Assembly: GCA_964644605.1 (NCBI GenBank)
Contig: CAZXWS010000048.1
Coordinates: forward strand, 1-17,137
DNA length: 17,137 nucleotides
From: CAZLAJ01 sp964644605
GTDB lineage: Bacteria; Patescibacteriota; Microgenomatia; UBA1406; GWC2-37-13
Reading direction: 5' to 3'
Position 1 is the first letter of the stretch. Each line of letters opens with the position of its first letter. The notes beneath the pieces are model-generated. The model made no database searches. It was given only the letters and a program-made list of their open reading frames with translations, and had not been told where the DNA came from. Positions 1-8,011 of this stretch are shown here, piece by piece. A program made the position numbers and the translations under genes.

Positions 1-109
1 AGTGACGGGGACATGATTAACATATTAAATAAAAAAAACACTTAGTTCAAGTGATATGAGTTAAGAGTTAGGAGTTACAAATTACAAGTAGGAAATTGAT
101 TCATTATTG

Positions 110-222
110 CATTGCTGCATTGTTCTCCCCTCCTTTCTAAGGAGGGGTCCCGCCGATTTTGCAGGCGGGGGGGTGGTAATTATAAATGTAGGGAACGGTT
201 TGCTTATCTCTCCATAGTCCCG
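110..222. repeat. Mosaic repeat block, copy 1 (hairpin module + GTAGGG module)
   Basis: Bases 110-154 are identical over 45 bp to 16273-16317. This module holds a strong stem, CCCCTCCTT (127-135) pairing with AAGGAGGGG (139-147) around a TCT loop, followed by CCCGCC pairing with GGCGGG. Bases 188-222, starting GTAGGGAACGGTTTGC, match the reverse complement of 16322-16356 with two mismatches. The hairpin module is therefore in the same orientation in both blocks, while the second module is inverted. It resembles REP/MITE-like dispersed intergenic repeats. No transposase gene is in the window. Confidence 0.8.
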
Positions 223-265
223 AGTACTCTGGATTGGATTTGGATATTTGGATTTAATATAGTAA

Positions 266-292
266 ATATGGACAGGTCTAGACCTGTCCCTA
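266..292. repeat. Palindromic GACAGGTC element
   Basis: Bases 270-289 (GGACAGGTCTAGACCTGTCC) form a perfect 20-bp palindrome. The 27-base stretch 266-292 matches 1839-1865 except for the two central bases. It belongs to the same family as the elements at 1686-1713, 1839-1866, 16365-16384 and 17116-17137. No T-run follows on either strand, so it is not a classical intrinsic terminator. Confidence 0.8.
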
Positions 293-365
293 AACATACA
301 TGAATGAATTCAATTATTTTTGTTCAAAAAATATTTGAGAAATGTATGGAAAATGCGTAAATTCA

Positions 366-394
366 TTGACAAAAAAATTTGTGGTTGTTATTTT
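366..394 (+). promoter_or_regulatory. Sigma70-type promoter for the subtilase, probably leaderless
   Basis: A perfect -35 TTGACA (366-371), a 17-base spacer, and TATTTT (389-394, 4 of 6 matches to TATAAT) end seven bases before the ATG at 402. Transcription would start at about 401-402, that is, at the start codon. This agrees with the absence of any Shine-Dalgarno sequence. Only the sequence match is observed; leaderless initiation is inferred. Confidence 0.55.
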
Positions 395-401
395 TTAATT
401 T

Positions 402-1676
402 ATGCACAAAAAAATTCAAAGCGTTTTTGTACATGCGCTGCTTGTCATAGTATTCATGGTGCCTATAGCACAGCCATTCACTATAAATGCACGAGAAACA
501 GAAAAAGCAAAAAATGATAATGAAGTAAAAGATTATATCGTTGTTTTAAAAGATGGCGAAGACTCAACAAAAGTTGCTGATGAAATGGCCAAACATCACG
601 GCATTACATATGATCATACCTATGAACGGGTCATGAAAGGTTTTTCTGCACATGTAAAAAATAAAGATTTAAGCTCACTGAAAAAAGATCCGCGTGTTGC
701 GTTTCTTTCAGAAGATAAAGAAGTAAATATATTTGGGAAGGTTGAAAAAGTTGTTACAGCACAAAGTCAATCCACACCAAGCGGAGTACTACGTATCGGC
801 AATCCTGCAAGTGGGGATGGGGGAGCAGCTATCGGTGTCGCAGTACTTGATACTGGTATTGATTTAACCCACCCCGATCTAGCGGCAAATATAGCGGCCG
901 CAAATAAAAGTTGTATTCCAAAAAAAACAGCTCATGATGATAACGGACATGGTTCTCATGTCGCTGGCACAATCGCTGCCATCAATAATGGACAAGGTGT
1001 TATCGGTGTTGCACCTGATGTGAGATTATTTTCTGTAAAAGTACTAAACTCGCAAGGTAGTGGTACGTGGTCATCAATTATCTGCGGGATTGATTGGGTT
1101 ACTGCGAATGCAAGTAAATATAATATAAAAGTAGCAAATATGAGTCTGGGAGGCACTGGAACAAGCGATAATAACTGTGGGAATACAAATGGTGATGCTT
1201 TACATAAAGCAATTTGTAAGTCACGTGACGCGGGAGTTACCTATGTTGTCGCAGCTGGAAATGGAAGTGCCAACGCTGCAAACACAGTTCCCGCCGCTTA
1301 CGATGATGCGGTGATTACAGTGTCTGCTTTGGCTGATTCGGATGGAAAAGCAGGTGGAACAGGGCCAACTACTTCTTATGGTCCAGATGATACATTTGCT
1401 TCATTTAGCAACTATGGTTCAGTAGTAGATATAGCTGCACCTGGAGTATCCATTCTTTCTACATATAAGTCAGGCGGGTATGCAACGTTGAGCGGTACCA
1501 GTATGGCGACACCACATGTTACTGCATCCGCTGCTTTATATCTTGAGTCACATCCACTTGCCACCTGGACTCAGGTGCGGGATGGATTAAAAAGCATTGC
1601 AGAAACAGTAAATAATGGTCACACAGATCCTTCAGGTAATCATCCAGAGCCTGTCCTCAATATAACTGCGCTATAA
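402..1676 (+). CDS. Secreted subtilisin-like serine protease (peptidase S8) with I9 propeptide
   Basis: An extracellular subtilase of 424 aa, the usual length for a proteinase K/subtilisin-type pre-pro-enzyme. Residues about 4-30 form a signal peptide. Residues about 44-110 (DYIVVLKDG ... GFSAHV ... VAFLSEDKEV) match an inhibitor_I9 propeptide that is normally cleaved off after folding. The catalytic domain carries all expected residues: Asp150 (VAVLDTGID), His183 (NGHGSHVAGT), oxyanion Asn287 (AAGNG) and Ser367 (GTSMATPH). Four cysteines (171, 228, 259, 272) could form disulfides. There is no C-terminal anchor or sorting signal, so it is probably released. It is the only plus-strand gene here and is convergent with the glycosidase-like gene. 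ATG 402 is favoured because the signal peptide begins there, although no ribosome binding site precedes it. The family call is certain; the natural substrate is unknown. Confidence 0.95.
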   Translation: MHKKIQSVFVHALLVIVFMVPIAQPFTINARETEKAKNDNEVKDYIVVLKDGEDSTKVADEMAKHHGITYDHTYERVMKGFSAHVKNKDLSSLKKDPRVAFLSEDKEVNIFGKVEKVVTAQSQSTPSGVLRIGNPASGDGGAAIGVAVLDTGIDLTHPDLAANIAAANKSCIPKKTAHDDNGHGSHVAGTIAAINNGQGVIGVAPDVRLFSVKVLNSQGSGTWSSIICGIDWVTANASKYNIKVANMSLGGTGTSDNNCGNTNGDALHKAICKSRDAGVTYVVAAGNGSANAANTVPAAYDDAVITVSALADSDGKAGGTGPTTSYGPDDTFASFSNYGSVVDIAAPGVSILSTYKSGGYATLSGTSMATPHVTASAALYLESHPLATWTQVRDGLKSIAETVNNGHTDPSGNHPEPVLNITAL

Positions 1677-1685
1677 AAATAAGTA

Positions 1686-1866
1686 GTAGGGACAGGTCGT
1701 GACCTGTCCATATTCAATAAATTTTCAATTTTAAATTTCAAATTTTAAATCAATTTCTAAATCCAAATAAATATTTAAACTTTAGATTTGGGATTTTATT
1801 TGATATTTGAATTTTAGATTTTGAAATTCTGTTACAACATATGGACAGGTCACGACCTGTCCCTAC
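1686..1866. repeat. Pair of identical 28-bp palindromic elements in inverted orientation (MITE-like arrangement)
   Basis: Bases 1686-1713 and 1839-1866 are exact reverse complements over 28 bases. Each is itself a hairpin: GGACAGGTC and GACCTGTCC around a 2-base centre (1690-1709 and 1843-1862). They frame about 125 bp of very AT-rich sequence made of 'aaatttcaaattttaaat' words. The unit sits between the convergent ends of the protease and glycosidase-like genes, leaving little else in the 1677-1890 gap. It could fold as two small hairpins or one long one. No target-site duplication is obvious and no U-tract follows, so neither a MITE nor a terminator role is proven. Confidence 0.7.
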
Positions 1867-1890
1867 ATATATTGTTCCGTGAATACTATT

Positions 1891-3126
1891 TTATATTCTT
1901 ATATACATTTTTATGAAGCTGATGATTATGTCGAATAAACCTTGCAGGGATTTTGGCATGCTTATTTTTTTTAACACAATATTTCTTTGCTCATTCTGAG
2001 TTAATGTAACTGAGATATTTTCTCCAATAAAACCGCTTTTTAAAAATGTTACTGATGTTGTATCAAGTGTGGGTATTTCATACCAACCTTTTTCATCTGT
2101 TTTTGTGTCTGTAAATTTTGTTTTTACTTCGACATCAGCTTGCGGTTTTCCCTGGTCATCAGTCACAACGCCTGTGAGTACAAACGGTTTGTAATATTTT
2201 TTGATAACCTCCACTACTTTACGTGGAGAGTTATCGTCGTTCCATAGTCCTGTGCTGCTATCTTTATTCGTCCAGTAGTTTACAACCTTCACTTTGCCTG
2301 TTTCGAGTACTTTTTCAAGAGCAGTTTCAATCCATTTAGCTTGCTGATTTTCGTTCAAATCCCCGTGTATGTCGGGAATAGGCGCGCCAAATTCGCCCAG
2401 TACAATGCTCCCGCCGCTGTCGCGGGCCATATCAGTAATATCCTGTGCGAGTTTTTCCTGCGAAGCGACATAATGATCAATCGTCATAGTCCCTCTAATT
2501 GCTTTGGTTGTATTTTTATCCATTATTAACCGTGCTACATCTCCATTCATCGAGTAATAACCTGTTGTTATTTGTTTATTCAGTGTTTTAAATGCGTTTT
2601 GTGCTATCGAGTTCTCAGTAATTATGAAGTTACGAAAGCCGTTTACATCACCCGTTTGTCGTGGGTCACCATTTCCGCCATTTTCACATTCAGGGCATGA
2701 AGTAAAGATATCGCCATCTTCAAAGAGATCAGGATGCTTGAGAATAAAGTTTTGTAAAGCAGCAGTATGTTGAGCCGGTGATATTTTCCCATAATCAAAC
2801 CATCCTTCCCAACCGGCAAAATTTCCGCGAAACCATATATGCAAATTATTTTTACGCGCAAGTTTTACCCAGCGTTTTAGAAATGGAATAAATTCTTCAT
2901 CGTAAGGAGTCCCGAGTGCCACGTGAGTAGCCCCAACATCAGCAATGTTGCGGAGTTGAGTATCGATGTCAGTATCGTAGGATGGGTCTTTTATTTTTTC
3001 GCGAGCCACATCACGCGATAGTTTCATGGTGTCAATTGATTGAACATCAAAGAAACGTGTAGCGGCTTGTGTGGAATGCGCTGCGGCAAAAAAAAGCATG
3101 GAAACAATTAATATATTTTTTTTCAT
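1891..3126 (-). CDS. Secreted putative glycoside hydrolase (TIM-barrel-like) with C-terminal carboxypeptidase-regulatory-like domain
   Basis: A 411-aa exported protein. Residues 1-22 are a signal peptide (lysines, hydrophobic core, then STQAAT). Residues about 25-310 read like a (beta/alpha)8 glycosidase of the clan GH-A type: 'HIWFRGNFAGWEGW' at 96-109, a candidate acid/base in CPECENGG (Glu146/Glu148), and a candidate nucleophile in VLGEFG (Glu245). Residues about 316-386 (VLTGVVTDDQGKPQADVEV ... GWYEIPTL) match a CarboxypepD_reg/Ig-like beta-sandwich, common in surface proteins. The tail is hydrophobic and basic (FDIIISFIKMYIRI) without an LPxTG-like motif. The gene lies 54 bp downstream of the glycan operon on the same strand, suggesting a role in trimming the glycan or in using sugars. 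Family number and substrate are not recognised. The catalytic residues are inferred from position and motif only. Confidence 0.65.
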   Translation of the reverse strand: MKKNILIVSMLFFAAAHSTQAATRFFDVQSIDTMKLSRDVAREKIKDPSYDTDIDTQLRNIADVGATHVALGTPYDEEFIPFLKRWVKLARKNNLHIWFRGNFAGWEGWFDYGKISPAQHTAALQNFILKHPDLFEDGDIFTSCPECENGGNGDPRQTGDVNGFRNFIITENSIAQNAFKTLNKQITTGYYSMNGDVARLIMDKNTTKAIRGTMTIDHYVASQEKLAQDITDMARDSGGSIVLGEFGAPIPDIHGDLNENQQAKWIETALEKVLETGKVKVVNYWTNKDSSTGLWNDDNSPRKVVEVIKKYYKPFVLTGVVTDDQGKPQADVEVKTKFTDTKTDEKGWYEIPTLDTTSVTFLKSGFIGENISVTLTQNEQRNIVLKKISMPKSLQGLFDIIISFIKMYIRI

Positions 3127-3136
3127 GGATGTATAG

Positions 3137-3164
3137 GACTTATATGTCTTATAAGACTTATATG
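3137..3164. repeat. Short direct repeat around a 12-bp palindrome in the gap before the glycosidase gene
   Basis: GACTTATATG occurs at 3137-3146 and 3155-3164 (period 18), with the palindrome GTCTTATAAGAC at 3146-3157 between and overlapping them. It fills most of the 54-bp gap between the operon's last gene and the glycosidase-like gene. It could be part of a promoter or operator for the latter, since TATAAG-like words occur on the minus strand, but no good -35 is visible. It may simply be low-complexity spacer. Confidence 0.4.
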
Positions 3165-3180
3165 ACTGTGTTTATACAAA

Positions 3181-4767
3181 TTATTCAATTCTTCTAAATA
3201 TAAGAATCTCCGGTGACGTATATACTTTATTAAAGTATTTATATAACCTGCCTTCAATGATTTTATTATTAAATATATTTTTCCACACTGCATCGTCTTT
3301 TTGTGTCACTATCCAGCGCGCATATTTTTCCGGTTGATAAAACGATTCCTCCCAGTAAGGTTTGTTTCCGATGTATATTACGTTTTGCATAGGGATATTA
3401 CTTCGCAAGATGCTCATGGTTCTTGTGTAATCGTCCAGTAATACCAAGCCACCATCATAATGTTTGGCCATCCATTGTTCTGCATCTGGCCGTTTTGCTT
3501 GAGATAATCCTTCGACACCATCAGCAAACGTAATTACTTTCGAGTATCCTACAAAGTACATGGCAAATTGGCTTAAAAATAGACAAATAATAAGTGCGCG
3601 TAATGCCCAGTTCTTTTTATAAAAAAGATAACCCACGAAGAAAGCGGCAATTGGCACCATCATTGCGCCATACCGTACATTAAATAATCGCCACTCAAAT
3701 CCTACAGGTGTTAAATGAGGAATAAAAATTACTGATTGCCCCACAAACAATGTGACTACATAAAAAATAAAAGGCACTAATAAAATAATGGCTATATAAA
3801 AACGTTTTTTATTTTCTTTGTCAAAAATAAAGTAAACTAGTCCCACAAGTGCCATGAGCATAGAAAATATTCCAGTGTTACTCATAGCTGTCACAAAATA
3901 ATACGCAAATGACATGAAAAAGTTATGGTACGCTGGAAGTTCTCCTTTTTTAAGCCAGTTTTGCTGCTGCGATTTAGCTGAGAACTGACTGTTTGTAAAG
4001 TAAAATGGATCGCCTAAAATTAAAAGATCCCATATCATCCACAGAGCAATTCCAAAAAAGGCGAGTGTTGCGAAAAGAATTAACTTACCTTCCATTTCTT
4101 TCCATTTCTTTTTTTTGAAAATATACATAAGGATAATCACAGCAGCTTCAAAGAGTACTAAGAACCAGCCATCATACCGAGATAAAGTAGCACAAAAGCC
4201 AAAAAACGCAGCAAGTATAAGTGCAAGAGTATTGGTTGGCGCTTGTATGTAACGAATAAAGTAATAACTCGATAAAATAAAAAACATAATGAGCACAAGC
4301 TCGGTCATTGGTGTTGCTTGTAGATATAAAATGTTTGGATTTAAAGCAAAGATAGTAAAACTGAAAAATGAAGCATATTTATTTTTGGTGATAATATAAG
4401 TAGTTTTATATAAATAAGCACAGCTGATAACAAAGGCAATGCCGGAAACGATCGAGCCTGCAAGTCCGCTTCGCCATAGAGGATCTATCCACACAAACGG
4501 GATCATTAACACATGTGGTAATGGTAACCAGATACCTCCCAACTGAGCCGCTCCTGGTGTCAAGCTCTGCACCACACGTTTTGCAATGTTCAAATGTGAC
4601 TCTGCATCACCATATGCCACAATCACATCTTTTGAAAATGCATACGCCGTAGCGGCTATCCCCAACAGAATCGCCATCACGATTACTGTTTTTACTGACA
4701 TCGCTTGCGATACCTTTTTTTCGATGCGTTGCAGTAGCGAAATTGGAATATTTATATTAATGTTCAT
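3181..4767 (-). CDS. Polytopic membrane GT-C-type glycosyltransferase-like protein (GT39/ArnT-like)
   Basis: About 528 aa with roughly a dozen hydrophobic helices and a soluble C-terminal domain (last ~100 residues, DAEQWMAKHYDGGLVLLDDY onward). The first helix is followed by an outward loop with GDAESHL (about residues 53-59), the position where GT-C enzymes keep their acidic catalytic or metal-binding residues. Such enzymes use polyprenyl-phosphate sugars on the outer face of the membrane. A donor of that kind could come from the DPM1-like module of the operon's first gene. I chose ATG 4767: the ORF can be extended to a TTG at 4791, but no ribosome binding site supports that and it would deepen the overlap with the preceding gene (11 bp with the ATG). 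It is the last gene of the glycan operon. General class likely; acceptor unknown. Confidence 0.7.
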   Translation of the reverse strand: MNININIPISLLQRIEKKVSQAMSVKTVIVMAILLGIAATAYAFSKDVIVAYGDAESHLNIAKRVVQSLTPGAAQLGGIWLPLPHVLMIPFVWIDPLWRSGLAGSIVSGIAFVISCAYLYKTTYIITKNKYASFFSFTIFALNPNILYLQATPMTELVLIMFFILSSYYFIRYIQAPTNTLALILAAFFGFCATLSRYDGWFLVLFEAAVIILMYIFKKKKWKEMEGKLILFATLAFFGIALWMIWDLLILGDPFYFTNSQFSAKSQQQNWLKKGELPAYHNFFMSFAYYFVTAMSNTGIFSMLMALVGLVYFIFDKENKKRFYIAIILLVPFIFYVVTLFVGQSVIFIPHLTPVGFEWRLFNVRYGAMMVPIAAFFVGYLFYKKNWALRALIICLFLSQFAMYFVGYSKVITFADGVEGLSQAKRPDAEQWMAKHYDGGLVLLDDYTRTMSILRSNIPMQNVIYIGNKPYWEESFYQPEKYARWIVTQKDDAVWKNIFNNKIIEGRLYKYFNKVYTSPEILIFRRIE

Positions 4768-6286
4768 TGTTATCAAAAACAGGTAACACAAATAAAATAA
4801 AGGCTGCCATTATTATTACTACACACAAAATAACAACATAAAATTGATAGAGCGAGTAATACGATGAGACAAATGTGTTATATATATAACTACTGCTGCG
4901 GTTATTAAACAGATAGTCAAAATTCAAAAGAAAGTTGTACTTCATTTTTAAGAAGTCTGCTTCGATTTTGGGTGGAACTTGATTGGTAGTAAGAGCACCA
5001 ACAAGGGCTATTGCTGCTGAAGGAATAAATAATATGAACGTTGTAATTTTTGCAACAAATCCCCATTTTGTGTTATTGAGAAAGTAGGAAATGAACAATG
5101 AAAGGACAGCCATGGCAGGTATCAAATAACGTGGACCAAAAGCCCAACCTCCCCACGGATCACCCCAGCTGCTATAAAAGAGCAAGTTTATGCCAGCTGT
5201 CCCAAGGAGCGCACTCATGAATAATGATGGCTTTGTAATTGAGAAGTAAATACCAAGTAACGCTAATATAAAAATTGGTGAAAAAATAAATATTCCTTTA
5301 TCGATCGCGAGTGTTAGAATGCTAAAACCCATTGGGATTTTTTCTTCCTTAAAAAAACCCGTGACTACTTTTTGGTTCGCAACATCAGATATTTTTTGAT
5401 CACTAGTTTCCCTGTTTTGTTTTTGAATATCTTTTGCTATTTTTGCGCCAATAAGACTTCCACTAACTCTCTTCCAGTCACCGAAGTTCGTATAGTTATA
5501 GAATCCATGTAATGCTATTAACAGAATGAATACGATAAAGCTTATGAGAAATGATAGTCTCCAACTTATTTTTAGTTTATCTAATTTAGGAATAACATTA
5601 AAAGATACAATGAAAAAATAAATCATTACCGGTAACATAAGTACAGCATTCGGGTAATCTATAAATAAACCTGCACCAAAGGCAAACCACACGTACAATG
5701 CTCCAATTACGCTAAATTTAGATTTCTTTTTGTAGTACCACACCGCAATAAAGGAACTGAGTATTAAAAATGTTGAAACATGATGCTGGTACATTGTGTT
5801 TGAATAACTCAATGACACTGAACCGAATGCAAATATGAGAGAACTCAAGAGAGATGTCCATACTTTAAATCCTAGTATTTTACGCGAAATATAGTAGAGC
5901 AGTATGCCATTCAGCCAAGCAAATAAAGCGATAACACTGTACGCGCCTACTTGGTTTAGTCCATAAATTTTGCCTATATAGTAAAAAGGCAATGCAAGAA
6001 TTGAAATCCCTGGTCCAAAGTAAACAAAGTATTTTCCCTTGTAATACCCGACATCAGGGTCTGCGGCTTCCGCGAGTTTTTCTGACAAAGCAAAAGATTT
6101 ATTTTCAGCGAGTGAGTAGGTAAGTAAAAACCTCCCTCTTTCAGGTGATAATTCAAAAGGTTTGGTTGCAGTATCTAAAGTACCACGTATAGATTCTCCC
6201 ACCACATTGCCACTTACTCCGCGTAATACTAGGGCGTATATTATTATGCTTATTAGAAAAAATAGCATTATCAATATTTTTTTCAT
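4757..6286 (-). CDS. Polytopic membrane protein, GT-C glycosyltransferase-like
   Basis: A 509-aa protein with an N-terminal helix (3-22), a large outward loop, and about ten further hydrophobic helices. The loop has YYKGKYFVYFGPGISIL (81-97), and a later loop has WGDPWGGWAFGPRYLIP (374-390). Both are recurrent motifs in GT-C-like membrane proteins of the GT39/GT87 kind. The combination suggests sugar transfer from a polyprenyl carrier on the outer face, but no catalytic residue can be assigned with certainty. Its ATG overlaps the TGA of the deacetylase gene (ATGA, 4 bp), a typical translational-coupling signal. TTAGGTAAG about 9 bases upstream is one of the few Shine-Dalgarno-like stretches in the operon. 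An O-antigen ligase/polymerase-like role is an alternative. Confidence 0.6.
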   Translation of the reverse strand: MKKILIMLFFLISIIIYALVLRGVSGNVVGESIRGTLDTATKPFELSPERGRFLLTYSLAENKSFALSEKLAEAADPDVGYYKGKYFVYFGPGISILALPFYYIGKIYGLNQVGAYSVIALFAWLNGILLYYISRKILGFKVWTSLLSSLIFAFGSVSLSYSNTMYQHHVSTFLILSSFIAVWYYKKKSKFSVIGALYVWFAFGAGLFIDYPNAVLMLPVMIYFFIVSFNVIPKLDKLKISWRLSFLISFIVFILLIALHGFYNYTNFGDWKRVSGSLIGAKIAKDIQKQNRETSDQKISDVANQKVVTGFFKEEKIPMGFSILTLAIDKGIFIFSPIFILALLGIYFSITKPSLFMSALLGTAGINLLFYSSWGDPWGGWAFGPRYLIPAMAVLSLFISYFLNNTKWGFVAKITTFILFIPSAAIALVGALTTNQVPPKIEADFLKMKYNFLLNFDYLFNNRSSSYIYNTFVSSYYSLYQFYVVILCVVIIMAAFILFVLPVFDNNEH

Positions 6287-7101
6287 ATTAGCTTACCTAA
6301 AAAAGTTTTCATTAATAATTTTCGCATAATAATTGATGAAGCAGTCAACATATATTTAAATTCAGTAAATTTATGAGTACGATCTACACCAGTTCGGGGC
6401 AACACTCGTACATCCGTTTTTTGAGTAATAAAATCACTATCCATACTGAAACAAAGCTTGTAACCTGCTTGTTTTACTGCATCTAAAATTTTATCGTTAT
6501 ATGCACCTTTTGGGTAGGCAAAGTAATCAACTTTAGTTTTATAAAGCGACTCAATTTCAGTTTTCGAATTAATTACTTCTCGTACTATTTGATTGTCACT
6601 TAGGTTATAGAAATCAGCGTGGGTGGCGCTGTGACATCCGATAGTCCAACCATCCTTTTTGAGTTCTTGAACTTCGTTTTCAGAGAGTAGAGGTAAATCG
6701 TTATGTAATTCTTGTCTATTTGCATTATAGGGTTGAGATAAAATAAAAAAAAGTGGCTTGATCCCTTTTTCTTTTAAATAATATTTTATTGAAAGTAGAT
6801 TTTGATAGCCATCGTCAAAAGTTAACAGCACTGAAGGTTTTGTAAGTTTTTTCACTCCTGTTACGTGATCGACGAGATCGTGCGGAGTAATGAATTTATA
6901 TCTAGTCTGTAGGTATTCAATTTGTTTTTTAAATTCGCTTATACTTTCACTAAATCTCCATTTATCTTCATTAATACTGTGATAACACAAAATTATATGT
7001 GGTAACTCCTTTTTAAACACTTTTTGATCGAGGATACCCAATATAAAATACACGATGCATCTCAATGTAATGGCGGTTTTTTGTTTTAGAGTGTAATTCA
7101 T
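6283..7101 (-). CDS. Polysaccharide deacetylase (NodB/CE4 family)
   Basis: A 272-aa metal-dependent deacetylase, expected to remove N- or O-acetyl groups from a polysaccharide. Motif 1 is TFDDG (Asp96 as catalytic base, Asp97 as metal ligand). Motif 2 is HSATH (metal ligands His157 and His161). Motif 3 is YPKGAYN (196-202). The late motif LPRTGVD (234-240) fits the conserved LP-R region of CE4 enzymes. ILCYHSINEDKW (37-48) is the typical first strand. The basic N-terminus with a hydrophobic stretch (12-25) may be a membrane anchor or uncleaved signal. It starts one base after the stop of the preceding GT2 gene and overlaps the next gene by 4 bp, so it is in the same operon. Fold and chemistry are certain; the acetylated glycan is unknown. 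Confidence 0.92.
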   Translation of the reverse strand: MNYTLKQKTAITLRCIVYFILGILDQKVFKKELPHIILCYHSINEDKWRFSESISEFKKQIEYLQTRYKFITPHDLVDHVTGVKKLTKPSVLLTFDDGYQNLLSIKYYLKEKGIKPLFFILSQPYNANRQELHNDLPLLSENEVQELKKDGWTIGCHSATHADFYNLSDNQIVREVINSKTEIESLYKTKVDYFAYPKGAYNDKILDAVKQAGYKLCFSMDSDFITQKTDVRVLPRTGVDRTHKFTEFKYMLTASSIIMRKLLMKTFLGKLI

Positions 7102-7102
7102 A

Positions 7103-8011
7103 TTATCTGAGCGTTTTTGAACTTTTAGCTGTCATCCACAAATTAGGTTTTATATTTCGTTTAATCATAAGTGACTTCGAAAAAGTAAATATGACAAGAG
7201 GAATATAGGCGGTCATGTAAATAGGACTTTTTAATAAATTAATGATTACTGATTTCAAAATTAAATTAATTGGTAAGTAGTAGTTTTGGACAACAAATTT
7301 GATGCCAAAAATTTTTGACATTTGTTTTATAGAGTCAAAAAAACGTAAACTTTGACTAGTATGCTCCTTAATGGTGGTTGTTCCACGGAAATAAATTGCG
7401 GTGTCTGATACATACTTGTAAGAATATTTATTTTTTTTACAAAACATATAAGAATATGCGTCATCACCTGTACTTAGCGGGAAGCGCAAATTTATATATA
7501 GTTTTTTGCTAAATGCCCTGGCAGGTCCATGGCATGTAAATACATTATCACCATTCTTATACGTGTCGAAAATATAGTTTTTCATCGACATACTACATTC
7601 AAGAGTTTTTTCGACAAAAGTTTTTGCTTTGATTGGTATAAGTGCTGGTGATGATAAATCAACTTTTTCATTAATTAGTGGGTAAACTAATTTGGAAATG
7701 AACGAAGGATCAATAATTTTTGTATCTGCATCAAGAAGTACTAAAATATCACTCTCCGATTTTTCAATAATTTCATTCAATCTCTGCGCTTTCCCTTTTC
7801 TGTTAGAATCATCTAATACAACCAAATCTTTTATATGCTGTTCAGAGAGCAGCTGAGCGCTATTGTCGTTGGAGCCATCGAGGGCGACAATGATGTTATC
7901 TAGAACCCAATCTGTCTGTTTTTGTTTTTGAATATCATGCAGAAGATAAATCAAATTTTGTCCTTCATTGTATGCTGGTATACCGATTGTGATTTGAGGA
8001 ATTGATTTCAT
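7103..8011 (-). CDS. Glycosyltransferase family 2
   Basis: A 302-aa GT-A fold enzyme. It shows IGIPAYNEGQN (9-19, nucleotide-sugar binding), ALDGSNDNS (43-51), the DxD metal motif LLDADT (92-97; Asp94 and Asp96) and the late acidic TGDDAYSY (181-188). FRGTTTIKEHTSQSLRF further on resembles a QxxR-type element of processive-like GT2 enzymes. The C-terminus has amphipathic or hydrophobic stretches (LPINLILKSVIINLLKSPIY) that could tether it to the membrane. It aligns along its whole length with the neighbouring GT2 gene, so the two are tandem paralogues. Its ATG overlaps the stop of that gene (TAATG), indicating coupling. Donor and acceptor cannot be read from sequence. Confidence 0.9.
   Translation of the reverse strand: MKSIPQITIGIPAYNEGQNLIYLLHDIQKQKQTDWVLDNIIVALDGSNDNSAQLLSEQHIKDLVVLDDSNRKGKAQRLNEIIEKSESDILVLLDADTKIIDPSFISKLVYPLINEKVDLSSPALIPIKAKTFVEKTLECSMSMKNYIFDTYKNGDNVFTCHGPARAFSKKLYINLRFPLSTGDDAYSYMFCKKNKYSYKYVSDTAIYFRGTTTIKEHTSQSLRFFDSIKQMSKIFGIKFVVQNYYLPINLILKSVIINLLKSPIYMTAYIPLVIFTFSKSLMIKRNIKPNLWMTAKSSKTLR

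Larger units (their letters stand above)
1..401. other. Repeat-rich intergenic region upstream of the subtilase
   Basis: I see no credible gene here. Short ORFs that cross it consist of repeat sequence and have no protein-like composition. It holds degenerate 'gttaggagttac/attacaag' low-complexity sequence (about 61-90), a GC-rich hairpin block (110-175), a 35-base element recurring inverted near 16322-16356 (188-222), a run of 'ggatttgga'-like words (about 230-260), and a 20-bp perfect palindrome (270-289). The last part (366-394) contains the probable promoter of the protease gene. Confidence 0.7.

Noticed and set aside
110..290. CRISPR-like array, because of repeated short palindromes
   Set aside because: The repeats are not regularly spaced, are of different kinds, and have no spacers of constant length. 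No cas gene is present.
82..303. Short ORFs on both strands through the 5' repeat region
   Set aside because: They are translations of hairpin and low-complexity repeats, lack ribosome binding sites, and show no domain-like composition.
320..517. Alternative 65-aa ORF overlapping the start of the protease
   Set aside because: It is in another frame of the signal-peptide and propeptide region, has a cysteine- and serine-rich random composition, and is better explained as a shadow of the subtilase.
1686..1713. Intrinsic terminator of the protease gene
   Set aside because: The hairpin is strong but no U-run follows it; the next bases are mixed A/T. The same element also occurs upstream of genes.
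1891..1935. Sortase signal at the C-terminus of the glycosidase-like protein
   Set aside because: The tail is hydrophobic and ends in basic residues, but no LPxTG- or LAxTG-like motif precedes it. It may be an amphipathic membrane-binding tail.
6388..6402. LPRTG in the polysaccharide deacetylase, resembling a sortase signal
   Set aside because: It lies at the conserved late LP-R motif of CE4 enzymes and is followed by charged residues instead of a direct hydrophobic helix, so it is part of the catalytic domain.
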